Shown: positions 19,009 to 28,481 of the stretch, piece after piece
Numbering within the stretch: the stretch's first letter is position 1
Layout: the number at the start of each line of letters is the position of its first letter
NCBI RefSeq assembly: GCF_037414475.1
Contig: NZ_CP147913.1
Location: forward strand, 2,542,001-2,606,000
Source of the DNA: Myxococcus stipitatus
GTDB taxonomy: Bacteria > Myxococcota > Myxococcia > Myxococcales > Myxococcaceae
DNA: 64,000 nt
Direction of reading: 5' to 3'
Notes under the pieces: model-generated
Told to the model about the DNA's origin: nothing
The model's database searches: none
The model's input: the letters and a program-made list of their open reading frames with translations, nothing else
Program-made: the position numbers and the translations under genes

Positions 19009-19641
19009 ATGAGCGATAATCCGGTCTCGGACCGATACCATGCTTGCATCGCGCCCCTCGCGGCTTCCTCGGTGGCGAAAGCTGGTCGGTGCGTGCTGTC
19101 GTATGGCCACAATGGCGCCGCTCTCGCCCGCGTACGACAGACTCTGACACTGCCCGCGGCACTCGAGCGCTTCTACGAGCAGGCTGATTCCATGCAGATC
19201 CGATGGCGCTTGCAACAAGGCGCCGCAATCGAGTACCTCGACCGCGAGATCGACATCGTTGGGGGAGAGGCGAACGTCCTCCCTGTTTCCACATGCGTCG
19301 ACGGCATCGACGGCCGACGTGGAGCGGAACTACTCGACCCGTACGGCTCCTTCCCGGAGGCGAGTGAGTTGCTCGACCGCCTCGCGCCCTTCGATTACTG
19401 CGAGGGCGAGTTCGCGGTCTGCCTCGAAATGGAATCGGGCCGGGTCCTCGACCGGCTGCATTTCGTGCCACTCGACGGAGTCGGAGAGATCCGGCCGCTG
19501 CCCGTGGGCGTCGAGGGCTATTTGCAGCGCGGCTTTGCCATGCGTTTCATACACCACTGGGTCGAGGCAGCATTCTTCGACAGTCCTGACTGGACGGCGT
19601 TCTCGAAGCACTATCTCGCGCAGGTCTTCGGTTCGAAGTAG
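19009..19641 (+). CDS. Possible SUKH/SMI1-KNR4-type immunity protein
   Basis: 210 aa, cytosolic, no signal peptide. The segment LTLPAALERFYEQADSMQIRW resembles the start of SMI1/KNR4 (SUKH) domains. The C-terminal half (APFDYCEGEFAVCLEMESG ... GVEGYLQRGFAMRFIHHWVE) resembles their typical ending with a helix and conserved W. SUKH proteins neutralise contact-dependent and RHS toxins. It lies about 1 kb behind the RHS gene's 5' end with IS debris between, so it could be an orphaned or relocated immunity gene. The assignment rests on overall pattern only. The first about 40 residues may not be part of the domain. Confidence 0.4.
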   Translation: MSDNPVSDRYHACIAPLAASSVAKAGRCVLSYGHNGAALARVRQTLTLPAALERFYEQADSMQIRWRLQQGAAIEYLDREIDIVGGEANVLPVSTCVDGIDGRRGAELLDPYGSFPEASELLDRLAPFDYCEGEFAVCLEMESGRVLDRLHFVPLDGVGEIRPLPVGVEGYLQRGFAMRFIHHWVEAAFFDSPDWTAFSKHYLAQVFGSK

Positions 19642-19824
19642 GAGACTGATTACTCGCTCTTCGCCGGAAGTCGGGACGTGAAATCTCGTGAGATTTCCGT
19701 GTGCTGCTGCCGAAGGTTCGACGCGCTGCCCCATCGACACCGGAGCATCCGGCTGCTCTCTTTCGGACGTGCAAACGAACCGGGGAGTGAGCGTGAGCCG
19801 ATTCGGTGGACAGGTTGACGATGC

Positions 19825-20235
19825 CGCTGCCCGTTCGAACTCGGCCGGCGCAGCGTAGCCGATTGCCGAGTGCATGCGTTGCTGGTTGTAGAAGACCTCG
19901 ATGTAGTCGAACAGCTTCACCTTCGCGTCATTGGGGCTCTCGAAAACCTCTCCCAACTCATTCTTGAGCGTGCTGAACCAACTCTCCATGGCTGCGTTGT
20001 CGTAGCAGTTGCCGCGTCGGCTCATGCTGCAGACGATGCCGTGTCGCTCGAGGACGCGTTGGTAGTCCTCACTCGCGTACGTGCTCCCCTGGTCGGTGTG
20101 GTGCAAGAGACCTTCGGCCGGGTATCGACGGCGCAGCGCCATGTCGAGCGCCTTGAGCGTCAAGTGCCTGTCGTTCACCGCGCTGAGAGCCCAACCCACG
20201 ACGAGGCGTGAATAGAGGTCGATGATGGCCGCCAG
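19825..20235 (-). pseudogene. IS3-family OrfB transposase, C-terminal fragment
   Basis: About 137 codons carrying the second and third catalytic regions of an IS3 OrfB: IIDLYSRLVVGWALS, HHTDQGSTYASEDY (D of the triad) and YDNAAMESWFSTLKNELG (E), ending QRMHSAIGYAAPAEFERAA. The part with the first aspartate is missing upstream of 20235. The frame stays open beyond 19825 into the SUKH-like gene region, but this is read-through without family features. The subgroup differs from the fragment at 18290-18530. Confidence 0.75.
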
Positions 20236-20689
20236 GGATGGAGGCGAGACCCTGCTGCCCAGTGCCGTCAACACTCTGTGTTCCGCCTCCGCCCGTGCTC
20301 ACCATGGCCCGGCACACGCAGTGCGCACGGTCCGTGTCGGGCAGGCGCCTGGCGCACGCCATGATCCCCTTTCACCCGTGGCATGACGCCGAGGGCTGGT
20401 GACCCACGTCCAATGGGAGCAGGAGGTGGCCACACGCCTGAAGCCATCGCGCTCGGTGGACCCGACTGCACGCAGGCGGCTGGAACTGGGGGAGGGCCCG
20501 AGTCGCGGACCACCTGAACGTGCTGGCCACCCAGGAACAGGTAGGACCGTGGGCGGGTGGCCCACACCAACCCACTGAGCAACGCAACGTCAGAAGCGTC
20601 CGGTGGCAGACGCGGCACGCTCTCCCCAAAGGAGCAGGGAAGTCGCATCCCGTACCCTGACTCGTCCCTCTTCCGTCCCCGAGTTCCCC
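20236..20689. other. No recognisable gene; upstream region of the formate dehydrogenase genes
   Basis: GC-rich, with open frames on both strands that show no protein family features. It must hold the promoter of the formate dehydrogenase operon. Confidence 0.4.
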
Positions 20690-22159
20690 ATGAAGACCGG
20701 ATTCGACACACCAGAACTCGAGTCTTTCTACCACCTCGGGAACGAGCCCCTCACCGACCGTGCCTGCCGTGGCACGGCTTGCTTCGTGGCGCGCCATCTC
20801 CACCCCGAGCGCTGGCGACAAGCAACCTCCGCCGATGCCCGAGTCTACTGTCTGGGTCAATGCTACGCGTCGCCGTCCTCTACCGAAGACGACACGTTGC
20901 CCGCGATGCGAGTCCATGCACCGAAAGCCATTGTACTCGAGCGCCTCGCCACCGGCGGCGCACGCACGCTGGCCGAGTACACTCGCCGGGGCGGCTACGA
21001 GGCGCTGTCGCGGGCACTGGACTCACCTCCGGAAGCGCTCATTTCCCAACTGGAGGTGTCTGGGCTGCGCGGCAGGGGGGGCGCGGGCTTCCCCACTGGA
21101 CGCAAGCTGCGGGCAGTGGCCGCATTCCCCGCGAAGGAGAAGTACGTGGTGGCCAACGCGGATGAGGGTGACTCAGGCGCCTACGTTGACCGCTTCCTTC
21201 TTGAGGACGATCCCCACGCGGTACTGGAAGGGCTGCTGTTGGCGGCGTATGCGGTGGGTGCACGTCGGGGCTTCATCTACGTGCGCAAGGAGTATCCGCG
21301 GGCCGCGACCATCCTGCGCGTTGCCCTGCACGAGGCGCAACGGGAGGGAATGCTGGGCTCGCATATCCTGGGCAAGGCCTTCTCCTGCGAGGTCGCGCTG
21401 GAGGTGGGCCGGGGCAGCTACCTGTGCGGCGAGGAGACGGCACTCCTCAATGCGCTGGAGAACCGCCGCCCCTTCGTACGCGCGCGGCCACCGTACCCGG
21501 CACAGGCGGGCCTATTCGGCCAGCCCACGTTGGTGCAGAACGTGGAGACGCTCGCCAACTTGCCGTGGATTGCACGCCATGGGGGCAGCGCATATGCCGC
21601 GCTGGGGATTCCCGGCAGCCACGGGACGAAGGTGCTGTCACTCAATTCGCTCTTCCACCACCCGGGGCTCTACGAGGTGGAGCTGGGCGTTCCGCTGCGC
21701 AGCGTGGTGGAGGAACTGGGGGGCGGACTGCGCACCGGGCCGCTCAAGGGCATCCTCATCGGTGGACCATTGGCGGGAGTCATCCCCCCCCACCTGCTGG
21801 ACACACCGCTGGGTTTCGAGGAGCTCAAGGCCATCGGCGCGTCAGTAGGCCATGGCGGGGTGGTCGCCTTCGACGCTCGCACCTCCATCGCCGCACTGGT
21901 GCACCACGTCTTCTCCTTTGGGGCTTATGAGTCCTGCGGAAAGTGCACGCCGTGCCGGCTGGGAGCGCACAAGGTCGAGCAGCTCTTCGCGCGCGCGCTG
22001 GAGACGTGCCCTGTGCCTCGCGGCGAGGCGGACGGGTGGGAGGACATCGTGGAAGCACTGCGCGTTGCGAGCCTGTGCGGGCACGGCATCGGCCTGGGAG
22101 AGTTCGCCGGAAGCGTGCTGCGTTACTACCGGGAAGAGGTGGAAGCGTGCTTCGCGTAA
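20690..22159 (+). CDS. NAD-dependent formate dehydrogenase, NuoE/NuoF-type (beta) subunit
   Basis: 489 aa. The first 85 residues are a shortened NuoE-like [2Fe-2S] domain with cysteines at 26, 31, 54 and 58. A NuoF-like flavoprotein follows: GLRGRGGAGFPTGRK (FMN/NADH site), ADEGDSGAYVDR, CGEETALL, and the [4Fe-4S] motif ESCGKCTPCRLG with a further Cys in ASLCGHGIG. In soluble NAD-linked formate dehydrogenases this subunit takes electrons from the molybdenum/tungsten subunit and reduces NAD+. The next gene starts 13 bp before this one ends, so they are coupled. The ATG at 20690 gives an N-terminus matching the length of other fused subunits; a longer frame upstream is unlikely. Confidence 0.85.
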   Translation: MKTGFDTPELESFYHLGNEPLTDRACRGTACFVARHLHPERWRQATSADARVYCLGQCYASPSSTEDDTLPAMRVHAPKAIVLERLATGGARTLAEYTRRGGYEALSRALDSPPEALISQLEVSGLRGRGGAGFPTGRKLRAVAAFPAKEKYVVANADEGDSGAYVDRFLLEDDPHAVLEGLLLAAYAVGARRGFIYVRKEYPRAATILRVALHEAQREGMLGSHILGKAFSCEVALEVGRGSYLCGEETALLNALENRRPFVRARPPYPAQAGLFGQPTLVQNVETLANLPWIARHGGSAYAALGIPGSHGTKVLSLNSLFHHPGLYEVELGVPLRSVVEELGGGLRTGPLKGILIGGPLAGVIPPHLLDTPLGFEELKAIGASVGHGGVVAFDARTSIAALVHHVFSFGAYESCGKCTPCRLGAHKVEQLFARALETCPVPRGEADGWEDIVEALRVASLCGHGIGLGEFAGSVLRYYREEVEACFA

Positions 22160-24810
22160 CCATCGACGGGCAGCAATGCGAGTGCCCGCCGGGGACGCTG
22201 CTGCAAGCCCTGGAGGCGCTCGGCATCCAAGTACCTGCGCTCTGTCACGACTCGCGTCTCACGCCGGTGGGGGCGTGCCGCATGTGCATCGTGGAAGTCG
22301 AGGGCCGTGGGCGCCCGGTGGCGGCCTGCACCGAGCCCATGGTGGACAGCATGGTGGTGCGCACGCGCTCGCCCACGGTGGAGGCGCAGCGCAGGGTCCT
22401 GCTGGCGTTACTGGCCTCGGAGTATCCGGCCGAGGCGGTGGTGCACCACCCGGACAAGCCCTTCCACCGGCTGATACGGGAGTACGGCCTGGAGGGAGAG
22501 CTGCGCGGAGAGCACCTGCCGCAGCTCCGGGACGACTCGCACCCGTATATCCACGTGGACATGTCCCAATGCATCTACTGCTACCGCTGCGTGCGCATCT
22601 GCGACGAGGTGCAGGGACAGTTCGTCTGGAGGATTTGGAACCGGGGTGCGCAAACACGCATCCTCCCGGATGGGCCCTCGTTGAAGGAGAGCTCGTGTGT
22701 CGCCTGTGGCGCGTGCGTGGACACCTGTCCGTCCGGAGCGCTGGAGGACCGGACGCTGCTGGACAGGAGCTGGCCCGAGGCGTGGACGCGGACGACGTGC
22801 GCATACTGCGGGGTGGGATGTGAGATGGACGTGGGCACGCGCGGCGGCAGCATCGTCACCGTGCGCCCCTCTCGCGAGGGCCCCTCCAACCGGGGCCACC
22901 TCTGCTCCAAGGGCCGCTATGCCTTCGGCTTCGGCGAGGCCCCCGACCGCATCACCGCGCCCATGCTGCGCGAGCCGGGAGGCTGGCGGCGCGCGACCTG
23001 GGACGAGGCCCTGGGCTTCCTGGCGGAGCGGCTGTGGCACGTGCGCCGGCGGCACGGCGCGGACTCGGTGGGAATGCTGGGCTCGGCGCGCGCCACCAAT
23101 GAGGAGAACTACCTGGCGCAGAAGCTGGCCCGGGTGGTGCTGGGCACGAACAACGTGGACTGCTGCGCGCGCGTCTGCCACGCCCCCAGCGCCGCAGCCT
23201 TGAATGACATGCTGGGCACGGGCGCGTCCACCAACGCATTCGAGGACGTGGAGCACGCGCGCACGCTGCTCCTGGCCGGAAGCAACGCCACGGAGTGCCA
23301 CCCCGTCGTCGGCGCCAGAATCAAACAGGCGGCGCTGCGGGGCGCCAGGCTCATCGTCATCGACGCGCGCCGCACCGAGCTGGCGCGCCACGCGGACATC
23401 CACCTCCAACCTCGGGTCGGCACGGACGTGCCCCTGCTCAACGCACTGGCACACGTGGTAGTGACCGAGGGGCTGGGCGCGGAGGACTTCCTGCGCGAGC
23501 GCGTGGACGCGGTGGAGGACTTCGGTGCCTTCATCGCCGCCTGGACGCCCGAGCGGGCGGCGGCGCTCTGCGGCGTGGCCCCAGAGGCCATCCGCCAGGC
23601 GGCGCGCCTGTACGCCACGCAAGGGCCATCCATGTGTCTGCACGGACTGGGAATGACCGAGCACGTGCGAGGCACCGAGACGGTGATGGCGCTCGTGAAC
23701 CTGGCGCTGCTGACGGGCAACCTCGGCGGGCCGGGCATGGGCATCAACCCCTTGCGAGGGCAGAACAACGTGCAGGGCTCGGCGCACATGGGTTGCGAGC
23801 CGCAGCACCTCACCGGCTACGCGCCGCTGGAGCTGAACCGAGCGCGCTTCGAGGCAACCTGGGGCGCGCGCCTGCCCACTACGACGGGGCTGGACCTGAT
23901 GATGATGATGGAGGCCGCGCGCGAGGGGAAGCTGAAGGCGCTGTGGGCTTTCGGCTACGACGTGCTGCTCACCAACCCCTCGGCCCACTCCACCCGCGCG
24001 GCCCTGGAGCAACTGGAGTTGGTGGTGGTGCAGGACCTCTTCCTCAACGAGACGGCGCGTGCGGTCGGTCATGTCTTCCTGCCCGCCTGTACCTCCTTCG
24101 AGAAGGACGGCACCTTCATGAATGGCGAGCGGCGCGTGCAGCGGGTGCGCCGCGCGCTATCCCCAGCGGGTGAATCGTTGCCGGACTGGGAGATTCTCTG
24201 CCGCGCGGCCCGGGCCCTGGGGCATCCGGAAGGCTTCGACTTCACCTCTCCAGAGGACGTCTGGAATGAGGTGCGGAGCGTATGGCCCGCGGGGGCGGGC
24301 CTTTCCTATGCAAGGCTGGAAGCCGGTGGGTTGCAATGGCCTTGTCCCGATGAGGCCCATCCTGGCACCCGGCTACTGCACGCGCACGGATTCTCCCGAG
24401 GCCCCCGGGCGCCTCTGCGCCTCATCAACTACACGCCGTCTCCGGAGATGTGCTCGGAGGAATATCCCTTCGTCCTAATGACGGGCCGGCGCCTGTACCA
24501 GTTCAACGCCGGAACGATGACCTCGCGCACGCCCCACGCGGCGCTCCAGCCCGGAGACTGGTTGGACATGGCCAGGGAGGACGCGCGACGGCTGGGGCTG
24601 GAGAATGGAACGCGAGTGCGGGTTCGAAGCCGGCACGGCGAGGCCGTGCTGCCCATGCGAGCAACAGATGGACTCCGCCCCGGGGAGCTCTTCGCTACCT
24701 TCCACACCACCGACGTCTTCATCAACGAAGTCACGGGCCCACACCTGGATGCCGTCACTCACACGCCAGGCTACAAGCTCACTGCCGTGCGGATCGAACG
24801 CCCGGAGTGA
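22147..24810 (+). CDS. Formate dehydrogenase catalytic (alpha) subunit, Mo/W-bisMGD
   Basis: 887 aa, GTG start at 22147 overlapping the previous stop. The N-terminal ferredoxin-like [2Fe-2S] domain has PVGACRMCIVEVEG. A His/Cys cluster region and two [4Fe-4S] motifs follow: CIYCYRCVRICDEVQG and CVACGACVDTCPSGA. The molybdopterin oxidoreductase core begins with the proximal cluster motif CAYCGVGCEMDV. The active-site motif is NNVDCCARVCHAPS, with Cys344 at the metal-ligand position (selenocysteine in E. coli FdhF) and His345 beside it. The C-terminal pterin-binding domain contains EYPFVLMTGRRLYQFNAGTM. It oxidises formate to CO2 and passes electrons to the flavoprotein subunit. A separate gamma subunit or FdhD was not found nearby. 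Confidence 0.88.
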   Translation: MLRVTIDGQQCECPPGTLLQALEALGIQVPALCHDSRLTPVGACRMCIVEVEGRGRPVAACTEPMVDSMVVRTRSPTVEAQRRVLLALLASEYPAEAVVHHPDKPFHRLIREYGLEGELRGEHLPQLRDDSHPYIHVDMSQCIYCYRCVRICDEVQGQFVWRIWNRGAQTRILPDGPSLKESSCVACGACVDTCPSGALEDRTLLDRSWPEAWTRTTCAYCGVGCEMDVGTRGGSIVTVRPSREGPSNRGHLCSKGRYAFGFGEAPDRITAPMLREPGGWRRATWDEALGFLAERLWHVRRRHGADSVGMLGSARATNEENYLAQKLARVVLGTNNVDCCARVCHAPSAAALNDMLGTGASTNAFEDVEHARTLLLAGSNATECHPVVGARIKQAALRGARLIVIDARRTELARHADIHLQPRVGTDVPLLNALAHVVVTEGLGAEDFLRERVDAVEDFGAFIAAWTPERAAALCGVAPEAIRQAARLYATQGPSMCLHGLGMTEHVRGTETVMALVNLALLTGNLGGPGMGINPLRGQNNVQGSAHMGCEPQHLTGYAPLELNRARFEATWGARLPTTTGLDLMMMMEAAREGKLKALWAFGYDVLLTNPSAHSTRAALEQLELVVVQDLFLNETARAVGHVFLPACTSFEKDGTFMNGERRVQRVRRALSPAGESLPDWEILCRAARALGHPEGFDFTSPEDVWNEVRSVWPAGAGLSYARLEAGGLQWPCPDEAHPGTRLLHAHGFSRGPRAPLRLINYTPSPEMCSEEYPFVLMTGRRLYQFNAGTMTSRTPHAALQPGDWLDMAREDARRLGLENGTRVRVRSRHGEAVLPMRATDGLRPGELFATFHTTDVFINEVTGPHLDAVTHTPGYKLTAVRIERPE

Positions 24811-24817
24811 GTGGGTG

Positions 24818-24847
24818 CAGGGGCGAGGGATGCCGCGCCCTCCCCTG
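24818..24847. terminator. Possible hairpin between convergent genes
   Basis: CAGGGGCGAGGG pairs with CCCTCCCCTG, leaving a two-base bulge, across a 7-8 base loop. It sits just after the formate dehydrogenase stop and before the convergent hydrolase stop, where a bidirectional terminator would be expected. There is no T-run. Confidence 0.35.
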
Positions 24848-24933
24848 GACCGCCCCCCCATGAGCGAACAGCAGTTGGAGCAAGCACACTGGACCTCGCC
24901 CGACCGTGTGAATCGCCCAGTGGAGCTGCTTCC

Positions 24934-26814
24934 TCATGGCACTGCCAGCGCCTGAGCCCTCGGGCCTACGGGAAAGTGGAGCTCCAGGTGATACACACCG
25001 TCCTCCCGCACGGCGCGGATGGGCAGACCACTCTCCTGGAAGACATCCAACATCGGCTTGTTCGTCACCAGGACGTCCGCCTGGAAGCCGGGGATGCCTC
25101 GCGCGGTGGCCGCCTCGCGGATGCGGCGCATCAGCACCGTTCCCACGCCCCTGCCCTGCCAGTCGTCCCGCACCACGAACGCCACATCCGCCAGCCGCGT
25201 GGCCGGGTCCACGTCGTAGCGCACCACCCCCACGACCTCCTCCGTATCCAGCGAGCAGGCAACCAGCGCGAGGTTGTGTTCATAATCAAGGTCGACAAGG
25301 TGCTGCATCTCCTCATGGGGATGTGTCTTCTTCAGCCCCAGGAAGCGGCGATAGCAGCTCTCCGAGGAAAGGCCATACATCAGCTCCTGCAGCGCGCGCT
25401 CATCGGTGATTCGCGCCGGGCGGATAAGCAGCTCATCGTTGGACAGCGTGAGCTCGACCCGCGCCTCGGACCACGGGTAGCTCGCGCGGGGCACGACCTG
25501 GTCCGGCAACACCCACCGGCGCCCCTTGGCCGCGGCCATCAATTCGGCGCGGAAGTCCGGATGAGCGATGTCGATGAGGGCCAGGGCGCGCTCGCGGATG
25601 CTCTTTCCCCACAGGTCCGCCACGCCGTACTCCGTCACCACGTAGTGCACGTCGCCGCGACTGGTGACAACGCCGGTGCCCGGCTCCAGCGCCGCCTGGA
25701 TGCGGCTCACCGCTCCCCCCTTCGCCGTCGATGGCAGCGCGAGGATGGGCTTGCCGCCCCGGCTCCGCCGCGCACCTCGAAGGAAGTCCACCTGCCCCCC
25801 AATGCCCGAGTAGAAGCGTCCCCCCACCATATCCGCCGCCACCTGCCCAGTGAGGTCGACCGCTAGCGCGCCGTTGATGGCCATCATCTTCTCGTTGCGC
25901 GCCACATTGAGTGGATCATTGGTGAAGTCGCTCGGACGCATCTCAATGGCCGGGTTCTCATGCGACCACTCGTAGAGCGCGCGACTGCCCATGATGAAAG
26001 AGGTCACCAACTTTCCCGGCAACAGCGTCTTCACGCGCCCTGTGATGACACCCGCCTCGACCAGGCGCATGACACCGTCGGACATCATCTCCGTGTGGAC
26101 ACCCAGGTCATGGCGTTCGATGAGCTGAGCCAGCACCGCGTCCGGAATCCTCCCAATTCCAGTCTGCAAGGTGGCACCATCCGGGATGAGACTGGCCACG
26201 TGCATGCCAATCCGCCGCGACACCTCGTCCAACGGCTCAGCACGGGCCTCCAACAGGGGCGTGTCCACCGGCACGAGGTGGTGGATGCGGCGCATCTCCA
26301 GGAACGAGTCCCCATGTGTCCGCGGCATGCGAGGGTTCACCTCGGCGATGAGCAATGAGGCCGCGTCCACCGCGCTTCGAACGATGTCTACGGAGAGACC
26401 GAGACTGACATAGCCATGGGCGTCCGGCGGGCTCACCTGGAGGAGCGCCACGTCGATGCGCACACGCCGGCCACGGATGAGCTCCGGAATCTCCGAGAGG
26501 AATACCGGCATGAAGTCCGCGCGCCCCTCCTGCACTGCCAGCCGCACGTTGGGGCCAATGAAGAAGGCGATGTGACGAAAGCGCTGTGCCTGGGCGGGCT
26601 CGACGTAGGGCGCGGGGCCGAGCGTGAGGAGGTGAACGACCTCGTTGTCGGCCAAGTGGTCGCCCTGCTCCACCATGGCCCGCACCAACGACACCGGCTC
26701 CGCCGCCCCCGAGGCGATGAGGATGCGTCGTCCCGGGAGGATGCTGCGAATCGCCTGTTCGGCCGTCACCAGCCGGTCCGCGTATCGCTCACGCCAATCC
26801 CGATTCTCATCCAT
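24934..26814 (-). CDS. Acetyl-CoA hydrolase/CoA-transferase fused to a GNAT acetyltransferase domain
   Basis: 626 aa. Residues about 15-440 are an acetyl-CoA hydrolase/transferase family protein (YVEPAQAQRFRHIAFFIGPN; LQVSPPDAHGYVSLGLSVDI; GIGRIPDAVLAQL; YSGIGGQVDFLRGA). The catalytic Glu lies in VVTEYGVADLWGKS. Residues about 460-620 form a GNAT domain with the acetyl-CoA loop DDWQGRGVGTVLMRRI. The fusion suggests acyl-CoA handling (acetate/CoA exchange) linked to protein or small-molecule acetylation, possibly regulatory self-acetylation. It is convergent with the formate dehydrogenase genes; a link to one-carbon or acetate metabolism is inference. Confidence 0.82.
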   Translation of the reverse strand: MDENRDWRERYADRLVTAEQAIRSILPGRRILIASGAAEPVSLVRAMVEQGDHLADNEVVHLLTLGPAPYVEPAQAQRFRHIAFFIGPNVRLAVQEGRADFMPVFLSEIPELIRGRRVRIDVALLQVSPPDAHGYVSLGLSVDIVRSAVDAASLLIAEVNPRMPRTHGDSFLEMRRIHHLVPVDTPLLEARAEPLDEVSRRIGMHVASLIPDGATLQTGIGRIPDAVLAQLIERHDLGVHTEMMSDGVMRLVEAGVITGRVKTLLPGKLVTSFIMGSRALYEWSHENPAIEMRPSDFTNDPLNVARNEKMMAINGALAVDLTGQVAADMVGGRFYSGIGGQVDFLRGARRSRGGKPILALPSTAKGGAVSRIQAALEPGTGVVTSRGDVHYVVTEYGVADLWGKSIRERALALIDIAHPDFRAELMAAAKGRRWVLPDQVVPRASYPWSEARVELTLSNDELLIRPARITDERALQELMYGLSSESCYRRFLGLKKTHPHEEMQHLVDLDYEHNLALVACSLDTEEVVGVVRYDVDPATRLADVAFVVRDDWQGRGVGTVLMRRIREAATARGIPGFQADVLVTNKPMLDVFQESGLPIRAVREDGVYHLELHFPVGPRAQALAVP

Positions 26815-27482
26815 GCCCTTGGGTTAAGCATGGCGCGCTTCGATGGCGCGCCCCGGCTCGAAGGCGAAATATCAGTGTGCTCGCCCTCTCGGCGAAACAG
26901 CGTTCAGCCCCCGGTGGGAGGGCACAAACCAACCATACGGCGGCTCGGCACAAAGGCCACCGGAGGGGCACCCGTATGAGAGCGCTCCGATTGTGCCGCC
27001 CGCGGTCCGGCCCCTCTTGACCTCCTCCCACGGCCGCTTCGTCGTGCTCATCCACTTTCAGCCAGCCACGGTGCCGCAACGACATGCCCGCTCTCAGGAA
27101 GGCGTGACGCTCTCAAGGTCATGAATTCAAAGGGCCTCCGCGCGCGCCGCTACCTGCCAGCGACCCAGTGAAAACCATGCTCACCCGACAAAGCGACTAA
27201 TAACGTCTTTCCTACTCGGACTGACCGTCTACCCAGCCATCTTCCTGCACCTGCTGGAAGGCGCGAAACCTCCCTGATTTCCACGAGGACCGCAGGCTCG
27301 ACAGTGCGATGGCGCAGAGATGCACGGCATCGCACCAGTCCTCATCGCGTAGCAAGGAGAGCGAGCGAACAGCCACACCCCGGCAGCCCCCGCTTCATGG
27401 CGAGAGGGACAGCAGGCCATCTCCATACCCCGGCATGAGTTTTCGCATAGAGGGACAATGCTCGCCGCTGGGAGGAGTCAGC
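26815..27482. other. Intergenic region, no gene seen
   Basis: About 670 bp between divergent genes. No family-like frame and no RNA gene recognised. It presumably carries the promoters of both flanking genes. Confidence 0.4.
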
Positions 27483-27860
27483 ATGAGGAAGCTTGGATAT
27501 GGACTGCTCGTGACCACGGGGCTGCTTATCGGCCCGATTGCTGGAGCCCAGGAAGCCTCCCAGCCACCATCGGCGGGACACCCAGTGGACGGCGCCCCGC
27601 AGCAACAACCGAGCTGCGCCTGCGGGATGATGGGCAGCGGAATGATGGGGCAGGGAATGGGCGGCGCGGGGATGAACTGTCCCATGCACCGAATGGCAGA
27701 CGTGCACATCGAGCAGACGAAGACAGGGGCCATTCTACGACTCACCGCAAAAGATCCCGGTCAGGTCAAGGATGTACAGCGCATGGCGGAAGGGATGCAG
27801 CGCTGCATGAGCGGGAACGGCCCCCCTCAGCAAGGACAACCGGATTCTCCTCATCCCTAA
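27483..27860 (+). CDS. Small exported Met/Cys-rich protein, possible metal binder
   Basis: 125 aa. A good GGAGGA lies eight bases before the ATG at 27483. An export signal is clear (MRKLGYGLLVTTGLLIGPIA then GAQEA). It is followed by a Pro/Gln-rich linker and the segment SCACGMMGSGMMGQGMGGAG then MNCPMHRM. Met- and Cys-rich clusters of this kind bind copper(I) or silver in periplasmic metal-handling proteins. The C-terminal 50 residues form a small conserved-looking domain (TGAILRLTAKDPGQVKDVQR). No efflux pump is adjacent. It ends 10 bp before the second miniature IS21 element. Confidence 0.6.
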   Translation: MRKLGYGLLVTTGLLIGPIAGAQEASQPPSAGHPVDGAPQQQPSCACGMMGSGMMGQGMGGAGMNCPMHRMADVHIEQTKTGAILRLTAKDPGQVKDVQRMAEGMQRCMSGNGPPQQGQPDSPHP

Positions 27861-27870
27861 CAGCGCTGAT

Positions 27871-28300
27871 TGGAGACGAACTTCAAAGGCGCGGCGTTTT
27901 GTTCGCGTGAGCCAGGATCGCAGGAAGAGAGACGGCCGGCAGAGCGATCACGAGAGCGCGCCGCTTGCCGGCTGGCAGTGTTGCGGCGGGGTTGAATCAG
28001 GCCGCGTCGAGTTCTTGGGCCTGGTCGGAGCGGCGAGACGTGCCGGTGATGCGGCCGAACAATCTCTTGTGCACGAGGCGGTCCGCGATGGCGGATGGAG
28101 AGGCGCTTCAAGGGCCATTCACCCGGCGCCTCGGATGGCCTCCTGAGCGCTCAGCTCTTCCGCTCGAGAAATCCGGCGTGGCCCAAGCCTTCCCTGTCGC
28201 TCGTTTTCGGCACCGCGAGCGCCCCTGCGCGGCCCTCCAATCCCGCGCTTCTCCGCGCTCGAGTGGTTCGAAGACCCTCGCTTCTTGAAGATCGTCTCCC
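27871..28300 (+). repeat. 430-bp IS21-derived miniature element, copy 2
   Basis: Exactly the same length and internal structure as 18535-18964 but inverted: it has IS21-type ends, the last istB codons on the minus strand, then the right-end region, joined at the same internal breakpoint. The last istB-like codons and the following spacer differ by a few substitutions, so the two copies are not recent duplicates of one locus. Confidence 0.75.
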
Positions 28301-28307
28301 CCCTGGG

Positions 28308-28466
28308 CTGCTTGAGCATGCACGGAGATGGGGAGTGAAGCGGCACCTGGTGCTGGCCGACTCAGGGGGCGGAAACGAAGTCGAGTTCCGTGCGGAGCTC
28401 ACGCGCCACGGACTGCCGTACATCGTCGGCATTCAAGGCGACTGCGTCATCTGCGCTCTGGCTCGT
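28308..28466 (+). pseudogene. IS701/IS4-like DDE transposase fragment
   Basis: About 50 codons: WGVKRHLVLADSGGGNEVEF then RAELTRHGLPYIVGIQGD. This is the second-aspartate region (VLADsGyGn..efR..L..rgl.Y.vGv) of IS701-type DDE endonucleases. Both ends are missing. It lies between the miniature element and the 3' end of the kinase gene. Confidence 0.6.
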
Positions 28467-28481
28467 GACAGGCTCCGTCGC

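Noticed and set aside
23176..23178. Selenocysteine at the formate dehydrogenase active site
   Set aside because: The codon is TGC (Cys344), not TGA, so no Sec insertion is needed.
22408..24072. 554-codon minus-strand frame opposite formate dehydrogenase
   Set aside because: Low-complexity His/Arg/Gln composition typical of antisense to GC-rich genes.
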